Shown: positions 37,631 through 47,500 of the stretch, piece after piece
How the letters are laid out: each line of letters starts with the position of its first letter
How positions within the stretch are numbered: position 1 is the first letter of the stretch
DNA from: Otis tarda
Taxonomy: Eukaryota > Chordata > Aves > Otidiformes > Otididae
Length of the DNA stretch: 64,000 nt
Assembly (NCBI GenBank): GCA_026413225.1
Contig: CM048553.1
Location: 19,592,501-19,656,500 of the forward strand
Direction of reading: 5' to 3'
Made by a program: the position numbers and the translations under genes
The notes under the pieces: model-generated
What the model was told of the DNA's origin: nothing
Database searches by the model: none
Seen by the model: the letters and a program-made list of their open reading frames with translations, nothing else

Positions 37631-37820
37631 TGAATAGTTTTCCCCAAGTCGAGTCTGTTTTGCCCATGACGGTAACTTTAAGGATTTCTCCCTGTCCTTA
37701 TCTCAAACCTCGAGCCGTTTTTCCTTATATTTTCTCTCCCTGTTCTCTCGGAGGGTGGGGGGAGTGAGAGAGAGACTGCGTAGTCTGGTCCTGATCAGGG
37801 CTGAACTACGACAGTTATTT

Positions 37821-37838
37821 TGGCGCCCAACGTGGGGC
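37821..37838 (+). other. Primer binding site, tRNA-Lys type
   Basis: TGGCGCCCAACGTGGGGC, the 18 bases complementary to the 3' end of tRNA-Lys(1,2) as used by several retrovirus groups. It starts 7 bp after the LTR end, a wider gap than usual. It identifies the upstream LTR as the 5' LTR and the element as + strand. Confidence 0.88.
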
Positions 37839-37881
37839 TCGAGGAATTTGAGATAAGGATTGAGTTTAATTGGGAGCGGTA

Positions 37882-38013
37882 ATGGGCAAAACAGGGATTG
37901 AACTTGACAAAAGAGCAAAATGATTAGGGGAAAATTTATGTTCTGATTGTGGTGAAGGGATAAGTGGTGAATTGTGTGTAAATTGCCTAGTATATCCACA
38001 GTTGGTGTTTTGA
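37882..38013 (+). pseudogene. Possible gag-start remnant, broken by stop
   Basis: Soon after the primer site an ATG (37882) opens a 13-codon frame that ends at TGA (37921-37923). The same frame continues for 29 codons to another TGA at 38011. That second part contains a cysteine pattern C-x2-C-x8-C-x2-C (codons at 37939, 37948, 37975, 37984), resembling a small zinc-binding motif but not the canonical CCHC knuckle. Position after the leader suggests the start of a gag-like gene or a captured short sequence. The frame is broken and has no further domains. The assignment is tentative. Confidence 0.3.
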
Positions 38014-38110
38014 CGATATTATTTTGATTCTTGGTGCCGGGAATTTTTTTCTTTTCTGTTGATGTGTGTGTATTTTAATTAGAATTCTTAAATACGTAAT
38101 TCGCAGAGGC

Positions 38111-38121
38111 GAGGGGTGGAA
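38111..38121 (+). other. Polypurine tract
   Basis: GAGGGGTGGAA, purine-only except one T, directly abuts TGTCGT of the 3' LTR. It is the expected plus-strand primer position. Related purines extend a little further upstream (GAGGC). Confidence 0.75.
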
Positions 38122-39262
38122 TGTCGTGGTTTTGTTAGTGAGGGGGGCCTAAGGTGGTAGCTTCTGCAGGAAACTGCTAGAAGTCGCTCCCCTTTGTTCA
38201 GTGGACTTGGCCAGGCCTAGGGCGGACCTGCTGCTGGCCAAGGTCGAGCCGATTGGTAGCAGAATGTCCCGTGATAACGCCTCTGCGATAACGTATTTAA
38301 GAAGGGGAAAACAGAGAAAAAAAAGAGAAGAGAAGATGTGAAGAAGCTGAGCTGGGGCGGAGGTGCAGAGGGGGAGGCGCAGGCCTCCTGGGCCTTGCAG
38401 GCCTCACCCTCTGGCCTCTTGCCAGGCGGCCGACTGGGCCCGACTCGGCCCGGCCCGGCTGCAAGAAGTGGAGAGGAGATGAGAAGAAGTGAATAAGATG
38501 TAAAAAGATCCTGAGAGACATCTACCACCCTGTTGTGAGGAACGGCTGCAGACGCCAAGGTCAGTTCAGAAGGAGGGGGAGGAGTAATGCGGCTCCTGGC
38601 CAAGATTCCCCTGCAGCCTGTGGTGACGACCATGGTGGAGCAGGTTGTCCCCCTGCAGCCCATGGAGGTCCACGGAGGAGCAGAGATCCACTTGGAGCCC
38701 GTGAAGGACCCCGTACCGGGGGAGGTGGATGCCTGAAGGCGGCTGTGGCCCGTGGAGGGCCCGCTGGGACAGCCGTTCTGGAGAGACTGTACTCCATGGA
38801 AGAGATGACCCACGCCGGAGCAGTTTCGTGAAGGACTGTGGCGTAGGGGTGGGACCCCACAACGGAGCAGGGGAGGAATGCGAGGAGTTCTTCCCCCGAC
38901 CATGAAGCAGCGGCATGAAACAACGTATGATGAACTGACTGCAACCCCCATTCCCTCTTCCCCCTGTGCCGCTTGGGGGGGGGAAGGTAGTAGAGATAAA
39001 GTTAAGCTTGGGAAGAGGGAGGGGTGGATGGAGGTTATCTTGTTCCCTGTCTCATTATCCTGCTGTTTGTAGTAATAAATGAATAGTTTTCCCCAAGTCG
39101 AGTCTGTTTTGCCCATGACGGTAACTTTAAGGATTTCTCCCTGTCCTTATCTCAAACCTCGAGCCGTTTTTCCTTATATTTTCTCTCCCTGTTCTCTTGG
39201 AGGGTGGGGGGAGTGAGAGAGAGACTGCGTAGTCTGGTCCTGATCAGGGCTGAACTACGACA
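38122..39262 (+). repeat. 3' LTR of the deleted retroelement
   Basis: 1141 bp and nearly identical to the 5' LTR. Substitutions seen: T at 38253 (G in the 5' LTR) and T at 39198 (C in the 5' LTR). Other differences are G, A and C run lengths. It keeps the inverted CCAAT (ATTGG, 38252-38256), TATTTAA (38294-38300) and AATAAA (39074-39079). The 299-codon open frame on its minus strand is a by-product of GC-rich sequence and is not annotated as a gene. Confidence 0.93.
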
Positions 39263-39267
39263 ATTAT
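39263..39267 (+). repeat. Target site duplication, right copy
   Basis: ATTAT, identical to 36667-36671. Confidence 0.8.
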
Positions 39268-41349
39268 GTAAATCAAGGGATTTTTTACTTAGGTGATGCA
39301 TCCCTTCATGTTATACTTGTGGTCCTTTTTTTCAATTCTGTTTTACCCAGCAGAAGCCTGCTATTCTGAAATGGGCTCTTCCTCTGACCTGTTACTGTTT
39401 TATTACTAAGTAACAAGCTTCAAAACTTTAGATGGTTAGCTGTGATGTCCCAGATACGATTTTCAGATTGGAATAGTGCGTATGTACTATCAGACACTCA
39501 GATGCAGAAGCAAAAGGTGAAAAAACGAGGTGTGTTGTTTTCTGTCTCCTTTCTTTAGCAAACTAAACCACAGAAAAGCCTAATGATACCTTAGAGACTT
39601 AATCCTTTAAGCTCATTTAGGCATGAACTCTCTTGTCATTTGAAAATGCTGTGAAATTGTAGAGTTTTGTAACAGGAACATTAAGATCGATACAAATGAA
39701 GTATGGATAGAAATGTCTGATATGGATCATGGAAAACTGCAAAGTAAGAGGTTAAAATGGTCTCTGATAACAGAGGACACCATTCCTAGCTGTAAAACGT
39801 GAGGAATGTGGTGTTTGTGTCAAGACCAAAAGGCTAAAATGAAGGCCCTGATGACTGGCTGCCAGAAGACGCTTCATCCTAGCGCCAGGAGAACGGCAGT
39901 GAAGCTGCAGCACACCCTGTGTGCTCTCCCTCTTCGCTGGGGAGGAAAACCAGATCGTGGGCATGCAGCCTGGCCTAACGCTTACGGAAACTGAAGTTAC
40001 AGTGATTTTGAGACAAAGGATCACCCAGTAACAATTAGTGACTCCTAAAAATCTGTCAGAAATCAATTTTTGTCACCAGTTGGGAACTCCCAGAATTTCA
40101 GGAGGTCAAGACGAGCAGGCTTCCCTCTGTGGCAAAGCCCTGTGGTGCACTCAACATATTAGTACTTGGAATTACGTGGGAGTGAGGGAGTGAAGTCTGA
40201 GAGTGTGAAGGTGTAAAATCAACTTGCCTTCCCCCCCCCCCCCCCCGCCTTATTTTAATCTTATCATTCCTGTAGAATCTTGTAGTGATCTGTTTGGATA
40301 CTAATTTTCCTACAGAAACTTTCTGGAAGATGTTATATATTTAACTTGCTTCTATTTTATTATTGTTGACAGCTGAAGCTGTCAGGGAAATTTAAGCTTG
40401 TTAAAAATTAGTTGAGACCCCCACCCTTGTGAAGAGAAAAATAGGATCAAGTATCTTTACTTATGAAGTCCAACTTTCTGCAAGCAGGGACGTAAGTATA
40501 CAGCAAGGTATCTAAGAACTCTGTGGGCTTTATTACACACACAAAAAAAAAAGGAAATAATCTTACATTTTCGGGTACTTTGTTAGGCTGATAATACTTA
40601 CTGCAGGGAAGGATGTGTCCTCTGGGACTTCTTAAGATACTTCTACTGCTAACACATTGTAAGTGTTCATGACTCTCATCTTTTGTTGCACCTTCTCTGC
40701 CGTCTTCATCCAGGGATGGGCTATTCTAATGCTTCTGGTGAATCTTGTTGAACTTTCAAAATTTGTCATAGCAGCACTTATGATGATGAGCTGAGGATAA
40801 GACTGAGGTTAAGAGCATCTAAGTTGTTGCCTGAGTATGTTAGTTCTAAAAGACCTCTGGAGAACAATTTGCAGCAAAGCATTTGAGGGCTCTTGCGTCT
40901 TCTCTAAGTGGTATCCTTCTGCCCTTGTGGTTGCAGCATTACATGAGCCTGCTAAAATCAATGATAAACACAAAGTGGCATAATAAAGATATGTACTGGT
41001 GTGTAGAGCTGCCACATTAAACTGTAAAATAATTAAAGTGGGTACAGGAGCTTCCAAAACCTTCAACCTCCAAAAAAGAGATGTGCTCTAATTTGCAGGG
41101 GAGAAGAGGAGAGGTGGTTCTTGATGGACCAGTGAGCAAATACACACTGGGAACCTGTGTTTCCAGGACACTATATGGCCAAATACAAGGAAAGGAAGAA
41201 AAGGAAGCTCTGCCTCTTCTGAGGAAATAACCTTTTTTTTTTTCTTGCTAAAAGCAAAGACTTAACAATGTTTAGTACTTCTCGGGAACCAAAAATGCTC
41301 ATATTACTATAGCAGGATTATAAGTAGGTAAAGATGGTTTATGATGGTT
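39268..41349. other. Intron 1 block, no genes recognised
   Basis: AT-rich intron with a C16 run at 40231-40246 and short A runs (about 40542, 41231 as T). Open frames near 39752-40066 and 40809-41066 have no recognisable domain. Confidence 0.5.
40231..40246. repeat. C16 homopolymer
   Basis: Uninterrupted run of 16 C. The length is likely variable and prone to sequencing error. Confidence 0.95.
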
Positions 41350-41525
41350 TCAAGCATTGGAACAGGCTGCCCAGGAAAGTGGTGGAGTCACCATCCCTGG
41401 AGGTGTTAAAAAAAACCTTGTAGATGTGGCACTTCAGGACAAGGTTTAGTAGGCACGGTGATATTGGGTTGATGGTTGGACTTTGTGATCTTAGAGGTCT
41501 TTTCTAACCGTAATGATTCTATGAA
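41350..41525 (+). mobile_element. CR1 LINE 3' fragment
   Basis: Contains the CR1 3' end landmarks in order: GGAACAGGCTGCCCAGG (41359), a GTGGTGGAGTCACCATCCCT stretch, GGAGGTGTT, a TTGATGGTTGGACTTTGTGA stretch, GATCTTAGAGGTCTTTTC, and the terminal ATGATTCTATGAA. It is 5' truncated, about 175 bp, on the + strand. Divergence from the usual consensus is moderate (for example AACCGTAATGATTC). Confidence 0.92.
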
Positions 41526-44500
41526 CGTAGTTAATTGTTCATGGTTGATTAACACAGCTAATTCTTATGTTTGTCATCACCATGAGAAAGGAGAAGAGGA
41601 AAAAAAAAAAAAGCAAAATTCTCTAACAAAACCATCAGACATTGTTTTGTACAACTCTAGGGAAGTTAATTTAAAAAGTTTTACTTTCCATTTCCTCATA
41701 TTAATAAAGCATTTTTATTTAAAAATCTGAGCGACTACAGAGCTGGTTTATCAAACTGCCTGCAACAGGCTCATGAGTTGCTTCCTATCTCGAAAGAGAA
41801 TTTGCACTCATTCAGTCGTTATTCATACAGATGTTTGGTTTACAGGTGAAGCTGGACTTCTGCAAACCACTGCAGGTCAGGTCAGTGTGCAGCGGCACAA
41901 GCCCAAGTTTAGCCACTTTATCTAGGGGAAAGGAACTGCTGCAGATAGTTATTGGTGAGGGGGTTTAATAACTTAAATTCCTATAAGCTGTACATTTCAG
42001 TCCATATACATTAAAACCTAAAAAGCAGAAGGCTTAAGTTGTTTTGGCAGTGTTCATCGTTTCTGAATAGGATTTCTACATTGTAATGTCAACATATTCT
42101 ATTTTCTCAGCTGAGTTTTACTGCAAAATTCTTGTCCGTGCAGATAGCATCTGACTCAAAGTTTGAATTGTGAGAGGTTTTTTCCTGTAAGTAGAAAAGG
42201 GTCAGACTGTACTGTGGTTCCATTTAGGATTATAATCACTTTATACTGCAATTTGCCATCTTGAACTGGAGGATTACAGTTCTATATGGTTGCCCTTAAA
42301 GCACTTTAATCAAATTTTGTTACTAACTGTTCATAGTGCATGTTTTTGAGCCATTAAAAGGAAGTTGATCTTCACATTTTTCTTACAGTGGATGATTTGG
42401 ATTAAAATAACATTGCAGGAGTTTTAAAGAGATCATAAATAACAGCTGTAACAACTTCATCTTGCCTCTTTTTAAAAATGCTTCTTGCAAGTGATGAATG
42501 TTTAGAAAAACATCTTTCTGTGACAGGAGAATTGGAAGAAATCTAGTTTACAGAACAGCACTTAAATATTTTAACACACAAATTAGATCCTACAGTTGCT
42601 TTTATAGTGATGGAAAAAGAACAGAAACTGGACAAGACTGACTCTGTTTATGCAGGCTCAAAGCGCTGTGCGTGACAGTTAACGACACTGTGTTCCTCCC
42701 GAGACGGGAATGGCTAGTACAGATCCAGCTACAATGAAAAAACATCCTTGTGTAAGGAGGCAATTGAAGCTTTTCATGAAAGAATTCAAACTGACAATAA
42801 TTTCCATTGAAATTTCATTCTAAACCCTAAATATTGAGGCCACAGAGGAAACAATAGTGAGCCAGCTGTAGCATAACCTTTACTCAATAAGTTATTTGTT
42901 TTTTAGAATATAGTGATTTGTTCACAAGCTTCCGTGGAAACTTAAAAACATAGGGAATACTAGATTCAGAGTGAAATAGTTTGTAGAGACTCAGAATCTA
43001 ATGGTGCTGGAGTGGAACCCCAGTTACTGCTGATGGATGCTGTCCCTCAGGAAAATCTGTTTCTGTAGTAAATAGCATGGGTTCTTGCAGCAGGAATTGA
43101 TGCTACTATGACAGCATGCATGGGAATGCAGTCAAAGATTTTGGATTTGTGCAGCAGGTGATCACATCACATCACTTCCCCCCACCCCCCAGTCTGCCCT
43201 TTTAAACACCTCCAGAAAGAAAGGAACGAACTGTTGCTAGATGAGAAACTTACTGCCCAGACTTTCCTTAGGCGAATCGTCTTTATGCACAGGACATATC
43301 CCTGTGAGCGGGTCAGTTTGCAGTCCTTGCTCGCGCTGGTAATCGATTGAATTTGTGCTCTCTACCCTAAAATATATATTATAAATTTTTTAGAAAAGAT
43401 GTTAATAATTGTTCTGATACCTGGTTGTGGCTTCTGAGTTACATGTATGATAAGGTTTTCTCATCCTTTTTTAACCATCTCAGAGGCAGAGGTTGCTTAG
43501 CAACGAGCACCTGAGAAAACCTGCATAGCGCTCTCTGTACTTGAAACAGCATGCAATTCCCGGTTTTACTGTTTCCTTAGAGGTTAAAAATGCTAATTAA
43601 CCAAATAGTGCATCACAGTAATGATGTTATCTGTGCTGCTTTTTCCTTCCTTATGAAATTTTATCGGTGAAGGGTTTAAAAGTTTTTTGGGTTTTTTTTT
43701 GTTTTTTTTTTCCCTCTGTGAAGTCAGGAAAAAAAAAAATCGGTCTGTTAATCTGTTTGCCTGAAGTTTAATGCTGTATTAATATAATAGTTTGTACCTG
43801 AAAAAGCATAACTAATGGGTCTTGTTCCTTCTGTAAATAACTTTCCTTTCTTCCTTCCTTTTCCTCCGTACTCACTATATGTCTCCTGCTAGATGATAAA
43901 TTACGAAATGCAGTGAGGGAGAGAGAAGTTTGATGATGCTTCCCCTCCTTTTTCTCCTTACCTGCATTTTATGGCCTCAATCCCTCCTTTCATTTTCTTA
44001 ACACTTCTGATTGTTTTGGATCCATACGCATGTAATAGATGTTCTTTTATATTGTCTTTAAGTATTGAAAAGTTACTTATTAACTTTAGAGTTCTGTGAG
44101 CCCAGATGAGTTGGATTTTATCAGCAATGCAGTAACTCTGTTAAATGAGTAAAGACAGTTCAGCGCTTCAAGATGAAACCTGGTGCCTCCCAAAGATGCA
44201 TTTAGTCCACGTTCTGCTAGAAAATAGTGCATGTTGAGGAAGAGGATGTAAATGAAAAAAGATACTGTTCCCACTACCAGCAGTAGATGGTTTAGGAGTG
44301 AATTTGCTTTCCTGAGAAGGACCTCACTTGGTAGTTTGTGTTGTAGCACGAGAGTTGAATCTTTGTACCTTTACCTAATTAATCCTCCATAAGATTTTCC
44401 CTTCTTTATACTCTGTGAAACATTTGAGATAACATGGAGTTACAATTCACTGCGAGAAGACCTCAGGAGTTTCAAGCCTCTTGTTTTCATGTCACCTATT

Positions 44501-47500
44501 GCTACTCTTCCATACACTTGTATCACAGTCTGTAAAAGTTGGTTTCTTTACATGATACAAATAACTGGTAAAGGGATTTCTTCAGTCTCTGGTTGCAGAG
44601 CATAAGCTGAGCCTTCAAGGACAAAAGGTGGAATGCTGGAGCATATGAATACTGCTGTTAGCTGCTAGTGAGCTGTAAAGTTTTAAAGAAAACCAGGCAA
44701 GGCTCCTTAAAATGGTAATGTTCTGCATTTTTTCCATAGAAGTGTTTGGAAAATGTGATGATTTGATCAAGCACCAGAGCACACAAAATACACCTCTGTT
44801 TTTATGGGCTGTAACAAAAATATCAAATTCAGTAGTGTCATTGAAAAAATCCTACACAAGCACAGTCATCCTCCTAAGAAATATCAACTGATTCCTGTTG
44901 CATTATCTTTCTCTTTTAAATTATGCACATCCTTGTCAGAGAAGCATCTGCAGCTGATTTGAAAACAAGTGGTTAGGCGTTAAAATGGATTCTTTGATTT
45001 CTGCTGTGCTGTCAGCTGATGATAGTCAGTGTGAAACAGAACAGGGATTCCTGTGGTATTGTGTGATCTCTACAGCTCAGGATCGTACCGAGGGGAAGGA
45101 AAATGCCCCTTATTGTTCTGGCATCATGCTCTGGATCAGAGCAGCACAGTCTGCTTCCATTAGCCTATGCCCATCTCCAATGCTTTTTTAAAAAAGGCAC
45201 TGCATATTTCTGAGGTTATTTCTGAATATTGTCCTTGTCATGATTCACTTTCGTGCTGTACCAAGACTAGCTGCAAGAGAGTGGAAAGGCAAGTGTCAGT
45301 GGTCCTTGCTGTTACCAAAAATTCCAGCAGCTCCAGGACTCTATGGGAGTTCATCTCCTGAAACTGCCCTCATCCAGCAGCCTTGCACAAATTGCACAAG
45401 CTATTGTGTTTTCCTTGTCATCAATGCTGTAGGAGGAATAGCAATCTCATCTGTAGTAATCTTAAGAGATTTGGAAAATGGTGCTTTCTCCGCTGAGATA
45501 AAAAAAAAGATCGTTCAAACTCTATATAGCCCCTAACTTCCTCTGATGGTGATGCTTCTGTGTTTATTGTGCTCGCTGGTAACTCACTTGAAGGCTGGTG
45601 GGACTGGAGTGAGCTCTGAAAAGCCTGGGATACCCAACCACAGTGGTGATGGGGCTTTAGGAAGGAATAAAGGAATTTCCTCCATGTGGAAGAAATTATT
45701 CCTGTAATGAACAGTCAACCTCTTACTTTTGATGTGCCTAGTTTTTCTTATCAAGCAGAAATTGTGTGAAGGACTTTCAGAAGCTATATTCATTTTATTT
45801 AACAGGTGTTTTGGTAAGACAGGACAAAAACCAGATCTACAATATTTTGTTATATTGCCTCCTTTGACTTTCATAAACTGTTCTTCAATATCAGTGTATT
45901 AAAAGCTGTAAAATACAGGTTTTCTAGATCTTCTGTTTCCTGTTTATCAGGCATGGTTCAAAAGAGTATATATAGTGAAATAGTATATATGAGTGAAATA
46001 TAGTCAACCTGTACAGTCCTCCCATGCATCTCCTCTAGTCCCCATCTGCAGGCAAGGATACAAGAAGAATATTTTCTGGTGTGATTTTATTACTCATGTT
46101 TTTAGATTTATCTTTGTTTCTTTGAAACCTTTGAGATAATTAGTAATGCTTGGTATTTGTTCCTATTTAAGAAAAAGGTCTTTAAACCTTTAATTCAGTC
46201 ATTGCAGATGTTTTGCTGCAGCACCCTATAGTTCTCAAAGCCCACGGTAGGGATGCGTAAATGTCAGAAGTTGGCAGAGCATGTGCCAGTGTGCTCCCGT
46301 AGGCTTGCACAACAGCAAGTGAAATGCTGGTATTTAATTCATGCTAGTTTTTTTCACTGATCCCCAAAAAAATTGCATGTCACTTGTATACAAGGCAAAC
46401 CTCTATTGAAAAGACAAAAAAAAGAGACTGAATTAAGTGAGAATAAAATGAACTTGTTAGAAATCTCCACTGTAAGTTTCTTATATCTGTATGCAGTGAT
46501 AAATATTTATTGTGAAAATAAAATCGTTGTGTAGCTTCAAGTTCCTGAATTGTGGGCGGTTTTGTTGTTGTTTTTTAATGTGCTAAAATAATGACACATC
46601 AATAGTTGGAGGTAGGCTCTACCTCTCCATTTTTGTCCTAATTCTTTTTGCTTTGAGGTCACTGCATCAGTGGAAGATAGCATCCAGCCCAAGACTTCTC
46701 CTTGCTTGGTTAGGGATTTCTGGTACAATTACAGACACTGGTGTGTCTGCGTTTGAGTTGACGGTGTGTTAGTAACTTGGACTGACCTGTTGCTACTGCT
46801 AGTAGTGTAACCGCAGGAGCAACGCATGCTTGTGTGCTTACGAGAAGCGTAAGCTTTATAGCTCCTGGGGAGGGTTTTGTAGCCTGGGTGGGGCTCTAAG
46901 CACGCAGCATTTCACTGCTGTGTATGCATGGGGTAATTAAATATATGCCTGTGTGAGCTCCTGTTGGGTCTGTTTAGACCTAAGTAAAATTTCAGGTCTG
47001 ATAAGGTCAAAATTACTCCCATGTATGTTCTCAGCTTTGTGACTTGCTTCACGAGTGCTGCTGAAGTAAACCTGAAAAACTTGCCTTGGGTTTCTGTATC
47101 TTGTTGAAGACCTGCTTTGAATTGAGTTATAGGATCTGAGCCAGCTTGAGGGGCTTTTAACACATTTTATGTTTTCAAGTTGGAGCAGGAGATACTTTTA
47201 AACACGTTTTTAAACTTTTTGAAAGATTAGTGCTATAATTAAATACAGGATTTTTCATGGGACTCCCTGATTTCATTGTATTTTTCAGGGAAATAGAGGT
47301 AGCTTACTACTCAAGAGTCTGCAGTTCTATATTGTTTGGTGTTACACTGTCTTAAAACACCAAACTACCTATCAGGCAGCGAGACAGAACTATGCAACAG
47401 AATGTGATTTTCCTAGTACTAATCATGCATTATGGTTATACTGTAGATAGTATAATGGGAGTTACTATAAGAATTAGTACCAACCAGTAAATGTGGTGGT

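Larger units (their letters stand above)
36672..37813 (+). repeat. 5' LTR of the deleted retroelement
   Basis: 1142 bp, TGTCGT...ACGACA. It contains a TATA-like TATTTAA at 36845-36851 and AATAAA at 37625-37630. These imply a short U3 (about 205 bp), an unusually long R (about 770 bp) and a U5 of about 165 bp. The middle is GC-rich with imperfect in-phase repeats of about 39-45 bp (about 37158-37283). A splice-donor-like AAG|GTCAGT lies at 37109-37117. At 36803-36807 it reads AGTGG where both other LTR copies have ATTGG (inverted CCAAT). Confidence 0.93.
36672..39262 (+). mobile_element. Internally deleted LTR retroelement (endogenous retrovirus-derived)
   Basis: This is a complete two-LTR insertion flanked by the 5 bp duplication ATTAT. 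Parts in order: 5' LTR 36672-37813, tRNA-Lys type primer binding site 37821-37838, about 280 bp of interior, purine-rich tract about 38111-38121, and 3' LTR 38122-39262. The interior between the LTRs is only 308 bp, so gag, pol and env are absent apart from a possible gag-start remnant. LTRs begin TGTCGT and end ACGACA, a perfect 6 bp terminal inverted repeat. By eye the LTRs differ by two substitutions (36804/38253 and 37749/39198) plus homopolymer length changes, so the insertion is recent. It cannot encode its own replication proteins; any movement would have used proteins of a related virus. Class is not settled: the primer site is lysine type, while the 5 bp duplication is shorter than the 6 bp usual for class II avian elements. 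Confidence 0.9.

Noticed and set aside
38032-38042. TGGTGCCGGGA, resembling the start of another type of primer binding site
   Set aside because: Only the first several bases resemble a primer site and the rest is T-rich; the lysine-type site next to the 5' LTR is complete.
38217-39116. 299-codon minus-strand frame in the 3' LTR, with counterparts of 267 and 274 codons in the other LTRs
   Set aside because: The long frame of the solo LTR corresponds to a different reading frame from the long frames of the other two, so no single antisense protein is conserved; the in-phase repeat and GC content explain the lack of stops.
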